Assembly: GCA_015039465.1 (NCBI GenBank)
Contig: MU129999.1
Span: 420,983 to 466,588 of the forward strand
Direction of reading: 5' to 3'
DNA length: 45,606 nucleotides
DNA from: Phlegmacium glaucopus
Lineage: Eukaryota; Basidiomycota; Agaricomycetes; Agaricales; Cortinariaceae
Part shown: positions 1 to 10,189 of the stretch, one piece after another
How the letters are laid out: each line of letters starts with the position of its first letter
Numbering within the stretch: position 1 is the stretch's first letter
Made by a program: the position numbers and the translations under genes
Notes under the pieces: generated by a model
What the model was told of the DNA's origin: nothing
Seen by the model: the letters and a program-made list of their open reading frames with translations, nothing else
Database searches by the model: none

Positions 1-429
1 GCCTCAGCCTCTAACTTAACATGATTCGGCCGCAACCGGCAGCAAAGTTTGAAATAGCGTAGGTGAGTCATAGGTGTGGTATAGCTATTAAGGGGGTGTA
101 GCTATTAATGTGAGACCACGCCGATGCCTCAAGGCGTTATCTCTCCTCATCTCTCCCTCCGGCTCCAGTCCTAGCGAGCACACTCGTGCGTCCCGTAAGT
201 TACACCCATTCGCTCCTTCCTGTCTCATGTTAAACCACTCAACTTAGATGCTAAGAATCCCCTCATCGAACGGGTCAACCAGCGCTAACTGTGAACAGTT
301 GCCCTGCGGATTCATCACCGTCCCATTCCGCATACACAGCCCACAGCTGCCCACTACGAGTACAAACTACTATGTCCCCCTCCCGGGCCTCCCCCCCTCC
401 CCCTGTCAAAAACCAGTCCATTCTTTACC

Positions 430-680
430 GGACGCCACGAACAACGAACGAACGGCGACTATGACGAACGAATAACAACTACAACAAACGAACAATGTAC
501 TACAATGAACGAACAATAACTACAACGAACGCATAACGACTACAACAAACAAACGATGACTACAAAAGAACAACAACTACAACGACAGAACTACAACGAA
601 CAAATAACCATTGCAACGAACGAACGACGACTACAACGAAAGAACAGCAAGTACGACAAATGAATGACGATGAACGAGCG
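430..680. repeat. Low-complexity ACGAACGA/ACAACTAC-rich tract
   Basis: Imperfect short repeats built from ACGAAC, ACGAC and ACAAC words fill this stretch inside hAT-like element 1. Similar tracts occur in element 2 (about 6180-6380 and 7150-7310), so the tract belongs to the element family. Open frames across it encode only low-complexity peptides and are not treated as genes. Confidence 0.7.
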
Positions 681-1065
681 ACGACGCTGCTCTGATCTCG
701 TTCAAGCATTCTTGGGAAGGTTTCGTGACTCGTACTTGCCCCGTAAGTGTTTCTACCACACAAAACTTGTCTCAATTAATTCATTACTTTCCGGGCTAGT
801 AGCATTCCAAAATACCTCAAGTATGAATTATCCTGTGACTCGTACCACCGCGATTTCCAAGCATCGTGGTGGATAGAGGTGAGCTTGTATCGTATTCCTT
901 TTTATGCTACTATGTAATGTATCTTTCACACCGGAACATTTGTTACTGTCCCTTTTTACCGATTGCTTACTTGTTGGCCGGTTGAGGTCACTTAGACCCT
1001 CATTTTGTTTTCTCAAGGTCGACGTGGACAAACAACGACGACGAACCGATGACGAACAAATGAAG

Positions 1066-1125
1066 GACGACAAACAAATGAACGACGACAAACAAATGAA
1101 CGACGACAAAAAAATGGACGACGCG
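1066..1125. repeat. 18-bp tandem repeat, about three units
   Basis: Three neighbouring copies of an 18-bp unit close to GACGACAAACAAATGAAC lie inside hAT-like element 1. The last copy is degenerate. It is a minisatellite within the element and not a coding feature. Confidence 0.7.
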
Positions 1126-1558
1126 CCATACAATTGACGTAGTTTTATATTATGACTTAGTTTTATTTAATATGATATGATTTCTCTTCTATTCTACAGC
1201 CGAGGCTGGCCTTGAGTTTTGATTAACTTATAATACATGCTATAAAATCCTTTGATGAGATTTTTCGAACCCCGACTCCCAAATCATCGGGTCTGGCGCC
1301 TAATAACGATGGCGCCTAATAACAATATTTTATATTATAAACTCATTTCTGCGTGGAAAATTTATAAAAAAATAGTGACAGAAAGTTCGGTTCGAACCGG
1401 TTCGAACCCGGTTCTCAAAATCTTAGAAATGTCAGAACCGAGAACCGGACCGACTACCCAAAATCTTTGGACCGAACTGAACTGAACCTGAACCGACGGT
1501 TCGGTTCTATCGGTTCTCGGTTCTTGCGCCAGTTCGGAACCGAACTTTGGCATCACTA

Positions 1559-2137
1559 CTAAAGCATAAGAAGGAGCCTATCAGGTGCCTCAAATGCCAA
1601 GGATGGAACCACGTAGCGTCAGAATGTATGTCCAGTACGGACATTTGTGGTACCTGCGGAATCCGAGGACATCGAACGAGCTCCTGCGACAACAGCAATG
1701 CAACCCACTGCAGATCCTGCGACGCGGATGATCACACCAGCTGGTTCAGAGACTGCCCTACGTTCATCAGGAAATGCAAGGAGTATAATTCAAAGCATCC
1801 AGAGAATGACCTACCGTACTACCCATCCTTGGAACCCTGGACCTGGGTCGCAGGGCCCCCTCCATCGGACGCTAGCGTCAGATACAGATCAGTAGCACCC
1901 ATTATCAGGCACGCGCCCCCTTCCCAGCGACTCAGACAGCGCCCTCTTCAATTCGCTCCGGGAGTCCCCAACAAGACAGGCCTCCACTATGGATCAAGAG
2001 GAAGCAGTCAGGGTCAAGTTCCGTTTGAAGAAACACCTCAAGAACAGCTCCTCCCTCCGTTTTCACAGCTAAGTAACATTGACGACTTATATGCAGGGGT
2101 CTCACCCTTCGACACTGATACTCTACCCAATGAATAG
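1559..2137 (+). CDS. LINE ORF1 (gag-like), 3' part, with three zinc knuckles
   Basis: This open frame continues from the junction with hAT-like element 1, so the N-terminal part of the protein is missing here. Visible are CLKCQGWNHVASEC and CGTCGIRGHRTSSC, both C-X2-C-X4-H-X4-C zinc knuckles, and a third related motif CRSCDADDHTSWFRDC with longer spacing. Such clusters are typical of the C-terminal half of ORF1 of Tad1- and I-group LINEs, where they bind element RNA in the ribonucleoprotein. The rest is a proline- and serine-rich tail. The frame stops at 2135-2137 and overlaps the ORF2 start in the string ATGAATAG. The first in-frame ATG of the open frame lies inside hAT sequence and is not the true start. 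Confidence 0.8.
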   Translation, partial: LKHKKEPIRCLKCQGWNHVASECMSSTDICGTCGIRGHRTSSCDNSNATHCRSCDADDHTSWFRDCPTFIRKCKEYNSKHPENDLPYYPSLEPWTWVAGPPPSDASVRYRSVAPIIRHAPPSQRLRQRPLQFAPGVPNKTGLHYGSRGSSQGQVPFEETPQEQLLPPFSQLSNIDDLYAGVSPFDTDTLPNE

Positions 2138-5100
2138 AGACATCGAACCACTGCCTAATAGACTACGGATACTCCAAATTAATCTTAACAAATCACAAAA
2201 AGCCCATCTAGACCTCATTAACGGGGCGCTAGGTAAAGACTGGGACATAGTACTAATACAGGAACCCTACCTTACTCACTTCGGTCACATACGGACGCCT
2301 AATGGTTTCACTAGCGTATTCCCCCCGGATAGGCTGGCCAACCCGGAAGATACGGTCCGATCAGTAATATGGGTCAACAGCGGCCTCTCGTCAAATTCAT
2401 GGAAGGCCCTTAATGTTTCAGGTAACAACGACATCACGGCAATCCAAATTGCAACAGGTAACAGAAAAATAACAATCTTTAATATCTATAACGACTGCAA
2501 TCACTCTTTCACTCTCACGCGACTTCGTCAGTTTATGCAGGCAGAACGGGGCAATATAGGAGTAGGGGTCAACGACCATCTGCTCTGGTGTGGTGACTTT
2601 AATAGGCACCACCCGCTTTGGGATGACGAGACCGACGAGCGGCTCTTCACACCACAGGCACTAAGGGACGCGGACATCCTCATAGGTATGGTAGCAGACG
2701 AGGGACTGGAGATGGCCCTACCGAAAGGCATCCCAACCCTCAAACACATGGTTACCAATCTTTATTCTCGACCAGACAACGTTTGGTGCAGCCCAGAGCT
2801 TGTCCACTCCATTGTTCGTTGTGATGTCGACAACTACTTACAACCCCCCTGTACAGATCACTCGCCAATAGTTACCATCATCGATCTACCTCAGGAGCGG
2901 CTGGAACCCAAACTATCCTACAATTACCGAATGGCCAACTGGGATAGTTTCTGCGAAGGACTACTGATTAATCTTGAAGCGATCCCCTTGCCAGCGGTGA
3001 TCGAGTCCGACGAGGATCTCCAGAAGGCAGCGCTGAACCTGACGGAAGTGATTCAGACGACCATCAAGGAACGGATACAGATCAGTAAACCATGCCCTCA
3101 CTCAAAACGATGGTGGAACGGCGAGTTGCAGAGTCTGAGGAAACGGTTAAACAAGCTAAGTCGTGAAGCAATGAAGCAGAGAGCTGTACCTCACCATTTT
3201 TGCCATGAGGAACGGAGAGCACTGGCTCAAGAGTACGGAAGGGCAATAGTGGACACGAAACAGAAGCACTGGGCAGACTACCTCGAAGAGGCCTCAGCCA
3301 AGGACCTTTGGACGGCCAACCGCTACCTTCGGGAGCCAGTAGGGGATGGGGGCAAGTCTCACATCCCGACTCTCAAAGTTAAGCAGGAGGATGGCTCAAT
3401 TCAGGAGGTAACCACGAACGAAGGGAAAGCGGAAGTCTTCCACAAGATTTTCTTCCCTCCCAAGCCAGTGGAATCATCAGTGCCAGACAACTATCGGTAT
3501 CCGGAACCTCTCCCTACCCCTACCGCAATCTCCAAAGATCAGATAAGACGCCACGTCAAGGCCCTCTCGCCGTTCAAAGCCAGCGGACCAGACGAGATCC
3601 CCAACATAGTACTCCAAAAAACCATAGACATTATCAAGGACCACATCGATCATATCTACCGAGCTATTATCAGATTAGGCTATTATGTGGACACCTGGCG
3701 AGAGTCTATCACAGTGGTCCTGCGCAAGCCAGGAAAGCCCGACTACCAGGTTCCCAAAGCCCATCGCCCTATTGCTCTACTCTGTACGCTGGCGAAAGTG
3801 CTGACATCCATAGTTGCAAACGACATCTCCAATATGGTCGAGGCGGAGGGCCTACTGCCAGACAGCCATTTTGGAGGGAGACCAGGACGAATGACGACCG
3901 ACGCGGTACACTCGCTGGTCCACAAAGTCAAGTCTGCGTGGAGGAAGGGTAAAGTGGTCTCAGTTTTATTTCTTGACGTAGAGGGAGCCTTCCCGAACGC
4001 AGTAACAGACCGACTCATCCACAACCTCCGGAAGAGACGGATACCCAAAGTCTACGTCAGGTTCATCAAGCAGCTACTAACAGGTAGGCGAACGCGGATG
4101 AAATTCGATGACTTCCTTTCGGAACTTATTCAAATCTCAAATGGAATCGGACAGGGGGACCCTCTCTCAATGCTACTCTATATAATTTATAATGCTGACC
4201 TGCTTGAAATAGCTGAACGCCCAGAGGAGGAGTCCCTGGGCTTCGTGGATGACGCTCTGGCAATGGCGGAGGGAGACAACTTGGAAGAAACCGTCACCAT
4301 ACTGACCAACTTCATGAACAGGAATGAAGGAGGCTTCGCATGGGCTGACGCTCACAACTCTAGATTCGCCATCGACAAACTGGCGGTCACCCACTTCACC
4401 AGAAAGAGAATCCCGGATCCTAGGAGGCCAGGACACATGATGGCCATCGCCGCGCCGGATCTGGTACTCAAGGACGAGGTGGTAAGAGTAGAGGCTACCT
4501 ACAAATACCTGGGGATACACGTGGATAGTCAGCTTAACTGGAAAGCGCAGACTCATGAAGCGATCTCAAAGGCCACCAAGTGGATTCTATTGTATAAGCG
4601 CCTAACTAAGCCAGCTACAGGTCTCTCTGCAAAATTCATGCGAAGGCTCTATATTACAGTGGCGATACCCAAAATGACGTACGGCTTGGATGTTTGGTAC
4701 ACACCACCGCACAAGGAGCCAGGCAAAAGGAGGAACTCAGGGTCGGTCAAAGCCTTAAAGGAGTTTGGTAAGCTCCAGCGAATAGCTACCCTAGCTATCA
4801 CAGGAACCTTACGGACGACGCCTACGGACCTCCTGGACACCCACGCAGGTCTCCTGCCCATCGATCTATTACTCAAAAAGATTTGTCATAGGGCCCTAAC
4901 CCGCTTATGTTCTCTCCCACCCACTAACCCAGTAGCGTCACAGGTCATGAAATATCATTGCCGGCCGGCGACCAAGCATTTAACTAACAGCCAGCACCTA
5001 CTTCAAATCTTCAAGATCGACCCCTCAGCACTGGAAGACATCCCAGCAGCATCCAAGCCTCCAGGCTATCGACTACCCATCGACATAGTCATCGCGGATA

Positions 5101-5627
5101 GCAAGGAGCAATCCATAGAGGACGAACGGAAGGACAAAGCAAGCATTAAGATCTTCACGGACGGATCTAGCCAGAATGGATTCGTAGGGGGAGCGGCGGT
5201 CATGTACTACCCAAGGGACGGCACGATCCATGAGCCCTCAAGGATTCTGCGCCATCGCCTGGGGACGGACGAGGAATACTCAGTGTGGGATGCAGAGGTA
5301 GCGGGAGGTCTCATGGCACTGTGGTTGTTGCGGGGATCGAATCGGATAAGTCGTCTTCCGATTTCCATTTATTCAGACAGCCAGGCGTTCATAAAGTCGA
5401 TAGGAGCCCAGAAGGCTATCTCAGGATATCATCTAGTGGAGCATTTCACTAGACAAGCCGAGTCTCTCGTTGAACATTCGGAGCCGACAAGAACACCAGA
5501 AAGGATCACGTTGAGGTGGATAGCGGCACATGAGAATGTGAAGGGGAATGAACGGGCAGATGAGGAGGCAAAGAAGGCGGCGGCAGGTTCAACGACGCCA
5601 GTAGAGCATCTGCCACATGCCCTGCAG
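2130..5627 (+). CDS. LINE ORF2, part 1: APE endonuclease, reverse transcriptase, RNase H
   Basis: About 1166 codons are open from the ATG at 2130, chosen because it overlaps the ORF1 stop (an in-frame ATG at 2079 is the alternative). An APE-type endonuclease starts near 2160 (QINLNKSQKAHLDL; IQEPYL; CGDFNRHHPLWDD near 2590; TDHSPIV near 2860). The reverse transcriptase follows, with FLDVEGAFPN near 3970, GIGQGDPLS near 4145 and FVDDALAMA near 4240 as the catalytic box. RNase H lies near 5150-5575 (IFTDGSSQNG, YSDSQAF, WIAAHENVKGNERAD). This order fits the fungal Tad1 clade or the I group. The frame is cut at 5627 by hAT-like element 2; the last codons continue at 7650. The protein would nick genomic DNA and copy the LINE RNA at the target. 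As it stands the ORF is split and probably inactive. Confidence 0.93.
5620..5627. repeat. Target-site duplication of hAT-like element 2, left copy
   Basis: CCCTGCAG directly precedes the element terminus TAGTGATG and is repeated exactly at 7642-7649 after the other terminus. An 8-bp duplication is characteristic of hAT transposition. Confidence 0.9.
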
Positions 5628-7641
5628 TAGTGATGCCAAAGTTCGGTTCCGAACCGACGCAAGAACCGAGAACCGAAAGAACCGAACCGTCGGTTCAGGT
5701 TCAGTTCAGTTCAGTCCAGGACTTTTGGACTGTCGGTCCGGTTCTCGGTTCTCACATTTCTAAGATTTTGAGAACCGGGTTCGAACCGGTTCGAACCGAA
5801 CTTTCTGTTAGTATTTTTTTCTAATTTTTCTGTGCAGAAATGAATTTATAATCTATAAAATATTGTTGTTAGGCGCCAGACCCGATGTTTTTGGAGTCGG
5901 AGTCTGAAAAATCTCATTGCTCTCGCACACTTAGCTTCCAACAACAACCGACCAACGACGCCAACAACTCCCCCACAGGGAGTTATTTTTGGTAAGTTTC
6001 TTCAAGTTGATTTAGTTAATGCACTACGACAACACACAGGACGACAGCGGCGGGCACGGACGACGACAACAAACATAATGACAACAAGCACAACGATAAT
6101 GTGCACTGCTACTCCCCTTGGGGGTATGTTTTTTTATTTTTTTATTCTTATTTGATTCTAATGTAAACTACAACAGACAAATGACAACGAACAAATGAAT
6201 GGACAACGAATTAACAGACGATGAACAAATGAATAGACAACAAACGGACGACGACCGAATGAACAGACGATGACCGAGCGAACAGACGACGACCAAATGA
6301 ACGAATGATGACCGAATGAACGACGACCGAATGAAAAGACAATGACCGGATGAAAAGACGACGGATGAATAGATGATGGATGAATTGAATTCTGAGGTTC
6401 GTATCCCTTTTCTTTTTTACTTTCTCAATTCCCTCCTCCCATAGAACCGGATACAAAGACAACGAAATTGTATTTGTCCTCAAGAACCTCAACAATCTCA
6501 TCTTCATATGTTTACATAGCTCTACCAACAATGCTAACAACAGCACCAACGACGCCAACGATGCCAACGACCACTGGAGAACTTTTTTTAGTAAGTTTCC
6601 CATTTTAACGCACAGTGATGATGATAACGACCCACCTTGGCCGCTCACCACAACTCATTGTTCATCAACGACGATCTGGGTTCAAGCTCTGAACCAGCAA
6701 CCTCGACATCGATCATCAACACAAGCACCGCCGGTCCCATACTATCTGTTCCCACTGCTGCTGCGGCGGCAAGCGTACAAGTTATTCAAGCCGCAGGTGT
6801 ACTGTGAGTGCTCAACCTCACCCATCGTATCCTTAAGTATTTAATCGTCATCGATCAGACTGCCTATGACCTCCGAGTCTCTACTTAGGTTTCTACTTTG
6901 GCAATCAATTATCTCGCTCCTGTAGGACGACAAACGAACGGACGACGAACAAATGGATGACTTAGGAGTGTCATAAGCAGCATCATGGGTCAAGGTACGC
7001 CAGCTGTAGCTTATAAGATACTTTATGATTCGTTATCTTCAAGTTGACAGCCTGACCTGCGTTTTTAGAACCATCAGAGTAATCTCCGACATATGTAGCC
7101 TGCCCACCCACCCCTTGGAAGGTATTTTTAAAAATTTAAATTAATTCTAATGTACTTAAATTATGACAGACACATGATGACGAGCAAACAGTGTCGAATG
7201 AGTACAATGGATGAACGACAACAGCGAACAAACAGCAAAATGAAATGGATGATGAATAAATGGACTGGCGACGGATGAATAAATGGCAGCGACGAATGAG
7301 TGGCAGCAACCTGGGGGTAGTTATTCAGTTATTTTGTTTCTAATACAAAGCTACGATGTCAGACACCAACCACGGTTTGGACCCACCTTAGTTTAGTTTA
7401 TTAGGCTACCAGTAATAATGTAGTAATGAATAAATAAATATGAATTACCATTGGCAATGGAAGGGTTTTTTCATCAGTTCGACGGTTTGAACCGGTTCTA
7501 GAACCGAACAGAACCGACAGAACTGGTTCTTTCGGTTCTGGTTCCGGTTCTGGTTCAGTTCAGCCAGGAACCTTTCAGTTCGGTTCTCGGTTCTCCAAAA
7601 ATAGTTGAAGAACCGAACTGAACCGAACTTTGGGATCACTA
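5628..7641 (+). mobile_element. Non-autonomous hAT-like element 2 (2014 bp) inside LINE ORF2
   Basis: The left end reads TAGTGATGCCAAAGTTCGG and the right end, on the minus strand, TAGTGATCCCAAAGTTCGG, one mismatch in 19. Both flanks carry CCCTGCAG. Subterminal regions 5628-5815 and about 7480-7620 are packed with CGGTTC/GAACCG words in both orientations, as expected for arrays of transposase-binding sites. The interior is low-complexity (GACGAC, AATGAAC) and AT-rich, and no open frame resembles a hAT transposase, so mobilisation would need an enzyme supplied elsewhere. Taking out the element and one CCCTGCAG leaves the LINE reading frame continuous. The element therefore arrived after the LINE was already present. 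Confidence 0.85.
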
Positions 7642-7649
7642 CCCTGCAG
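7642..7649. repeat. Target-site duplication of hAT-like element 2, right copy
   Basis: CCCTGCAG follows the terminus GATCACTA and matches 5620-5627 exactly. Confidence 0.9.
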
Positions 7650-8147
7650 CAGCCGCTTCCATTCAGCGCTGGCATTGCGAAAACCCAGTACATGTTTCAG
7701 CTCAAAGCCGAGTGGAAAGAAAAGTGGAACATCTCTCCTCGGAAGGAACGTTTCAACAACGTAGACCCGGACTTCCCCTTCAACAAATTCCGAAAGATAC
7801 AGGAAGGCCTCACTCGTTCACAAAGCAGTCTGATCATCCAGCTAAGAACGAACCACTTCCCCCTCAATGCTTACCTCCACCGGATAGGTAAATCCGACTC
7901 AAAGAAATGCAACTCCTGCTGGAGGCAACGCCAGGAAGATGTCGCAGAAACAATTATACACTTCCTCTTTGAGTGCCCATCCTATAATTACGAAAGACAT
8001 GATCTGGATCGCCTACTGGGAAACCGCTCCAGGAACCTAAGAGCTATTCTATCGGACAAGGATCGTATCAAGGAATTGCTACGCTACATAGGGAGAACCG
8101 GGCGATTAAAGAAACTAGGTGATGTTCCTCTACCTGCAGATTCATAG
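7650..8147 (+). CDS. LINE ORF2, part 2: C-terminal domain with CCHC knuckle
   Basis: Codons resume at 7650 in the frame of part 1 and run 165 codons to a stop at 8145-8147. The segment holds KWNISPRKERFNNVDPDFP and a cysteine/histidine motif, CNSCWRQRQED followed by HFLFECPSY. This is the usual zinc-finger-like region after RNase H in Tad1-type ORF2 proteins. An open frame can be drawn from 7605, but 7605-7641 belongs to the hAT-like element. With part 1 the uninterrupted ORF2 would have encoded about 1331 residues. Confidence 0.88.
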   Translation, partial: QPLPFSAGIAKTQYMFQLKAEWKEKWNISPRKERFNNVDPDFPFNKFRKIQEGLTRSQSSLIIQLRTNHFPLNAYLHRIGKSDSKKCNSCWRQRQEDVAETIIHFLFECPSYNYERHDLDRLLGNRSRNLRAILSDKDRIKELLRYIGRTGRLKKLGDVPLPADS

Positions 8148-8601
8148 TAGCCTGTCGACATGAGATAAAAAGCCTCCTTTTTCAGATACCACGTCGGCGC
8201 TCCACCTATTCACCCATCGAGTTGCACCCACAAAATCCCCCCTCCTTCACACCCGCACTACATTCGGCTTCATACTAACTTAATCCTTTAGCCTGTTCTA
8301 CCGGATCGTACCTACTGCTCGCAGTCGGGTACTTAAAAGACGAAGGACTTGTCCTACCCAAGTACTGATACGCAAACACGAGATCATCCGAGGACGGCCA
8401 CCCCCGCCACACCAAACCACGCCCTCATAAACGGCGTTTCTCTGCCGGGCTAATTGGGGATAGGATCGCTACGGGCGTACCTCATTAGTGCCTTGAGGGG
8501 TGGAGGGGAAGGGAACAGGCATTAGGCGCCTGGTAGCTATAGTCTCTCACTAAGTTTGTAATGTCTGCTTGGAGCCCCGCTCTCTAGACCTAAATTGATA
8601 T

Positions 8602-8633
<32 letters not shown>
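8148..8633 (+). mobile_element. LINE 3' untranslated region and poly(A) tail
   Basis: About 455 bp without coding potential lead to a run of 31 A at 8603-8633, the expected 3' end of a LINE copied by target-primed reverse transcription. The base after the run (8634) is already coding sequence of the minus-strand monooxygenase, so the LINE/host boundary is sharp. The LINE's 5' end and its target duplication lie outside the window. Confidence 0.88.
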
Positions 8634-8634
<1 letters not shown>

Positions 8635-10189
8635 CCCGTTGGTGTGTGACCGCTCAGCTGCTTTCGCTGCTAGTAGAAGGCGCACTTCTTGATAGATACG
8701 AAGAATATCTTCAATTTGGTCAGTCGCGGCATTTTTGATTGAAAGCAGATGTCCGAGGATATGCGCGTCCTAGCGGTAGTAAAATACACAATTAAGAAAG
8801 AAACAATTGGGTTGCACGCGATCGCATCTCACCTCGATAGCTTGGCCACCACCTACTCCTTGATAGGGCGTCATGGCATGTGCCTAATACAACTGAGTAA
8901 GGAACCACGAAAATAGACACACAAAAAAAAGAATAGAACAGAACGCACCGCATCACCAAGGAGCGCAACCCGCCCTAATACGCTGAAAGGAATAGGTCGG
9001 ACTACATGAATTGCCCATCGGCTGGGTTTCTCGAGGTGCTGATAATAGTTTAGTATGACAAATATCTTTACAATGATTTCTCCACAACACACCTCTAGCA
9101 ATTGAAGTAAATCAGGCTCCCAATTTTTGTAGCAATCTATAACTTCTGTCGGACTGACATCCGTAACCCATGCCCCGTGGTACGGAGTACCTGCTCCTGT
9201 TTCGACCGTAAAAAAACAGACCAAGTTGATGATATTCCCAAACGGATGGGACACTATGTGCTATTCACTGTCAATCAATATATGTAATTGGGAACTGTTT
9301 TTACCTTGTTTTTCCCGCACCACTGAAAACAAAGTGTCATGGAATTATAAAAAGAGAGAAAGAGGGGGAAGGTTTACAATTTTTGGGTGTGAGATAGCCT
9401 GATGTTCAGGATATAGTGATTTAGGCCTTGCAAGATCAACTCTGCATCGATATGCAAAAGTTCCAGACCAAATGGGATCGATAAATTGGTCATATCCCAC
9501 AGCAGGGTTAGAGCTCGCCAAGGTTTTATACATTGCAGCGCGGGTTAGAGAATGGACACCATCAGCTCCAATGAGGACGTCAGCTGAAGCGGTTGATCCA
9601 TCGGAAAACACGAGAGTAATGGACTGCGTCACCTCCACCTGGTACTCGATCAATCGTTTCGAGGTGTGGGTTGTGCATCGATCGGAAAGTTGAGCTTTCA
9701 GCATATCAAGAAGGACCGGTCGCGAGAGAGAGGTGGGCCCGTCTGTTTCATGAATCTAACCTCAATCGTTGGAGGCAATAGAGACAGAGGTTCGCGTACA
9801 TGGCATCACCAGTTGTGAAAGTCGAAACCTACATCCTTCTGATTGGCCTTCCGAAAAATGGGTCCCATGACTGCAGAATAAAAACATCAGTTTCTCAGAC
9901 ATTGATTGAAAGAATTTCTACTTTCTTCCTCCTTCTTTAGGAAGCGGTATATTTCGTTTTCTGACCTCTTCGTCGAGACCTAAATCTTGCATTACTTGCC
10001 AACTGCGTTTCCAGATGGCGATAGCAGCACCGATTGCACCGATTACAGGTTTGGCTTCGTATACATCAACAAGGATATCGCTGTTCTTTGAGATGACTGC
10101 CGCAAGGGTCAACCCACCGATACCAGCCCCACTTTTGTCATTAATCAGAAAGGGTATGTTCTTTTTATGGGTGTAGACTCGGAAGACAT
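8634..10189 (-). pseudogene. FAD-dependent monooxygenase (salicylate hydroxylase-like), disrupted by the LINE
   Basis: Read on the minus strand this is a flavoprotein monooxygenase of the salicylate 1-hydroxylase type, which would use FAD and NAD(P)H to hydroxylate an aromatic substrate. Visible in order: GAGIGGLTLA, the Rossmann FAD motif, near 10095-10125; DVLIGADGVHS near 9560-9590; GRVALLGDAV, the second FAD-binding motif, near 8945-8980; and GGGQAIEDAHILG near 8770-8850. The final exon ends in LLAAKAAERSHTNG and then runs into the LINE poly(A) at 8633, so the C-terminal residues and stop are lost. The ATG at 10187-10189 (MSSESTPIK) is out of frame with GAGIGG by one base, and an in-frame TGA lies at 9805-9807 unless hidden in an unrecognised intron. 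LINE insertion is certain; the other lesions are likely. Substrate is unknown. Confidence 0.8.

Larger units (their letters stand above)
1..1558 (-). mobile_element. Non-autonomous hAT-like element 1 (one end only, left part outside window)
   Basis: The terminus lies at 1558 and reads, on the minus strand, TAGTGATGCCAAAGTTCGG, the same as the left end of the element at 5628. The next 200 bp or so (1360-1558) are dense in GGTTCGG/CCGAACC motifs and are a close inverted copy of 5628-5826. Similarity continues to about 1230 through a shared stretch around GGCGCCAGACCCGAT. The element interrupts LINE ORF1, and the first 8 bp of the LINE side, CTAAAGCA (1559-1566), should be its target duplication. 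The other copy is not in the window, so length is unknown. Interior sequence holds no transposase, only low-complexity ACGAACGA-type DNA. Assignment to hAT rests on the 8-bp duplication seen for the sister copy and the TAGTG terminus. Confidence 0.65.

Noticed and set aside
828..1133. Minus-strand open frame of 101 codons with repeated SSFICL
   Set aside because: It is a translation of the 18-bp repeat and other simple sequence inside a hAT-like element, with no family motif.
6211..6651. Minus-strand open frame of 146 codons
   Set aside because: It mostly reads low-complexity GACGAC/AATGAAC DNA of hAT-like element 2. No transposase or other domain is visible.
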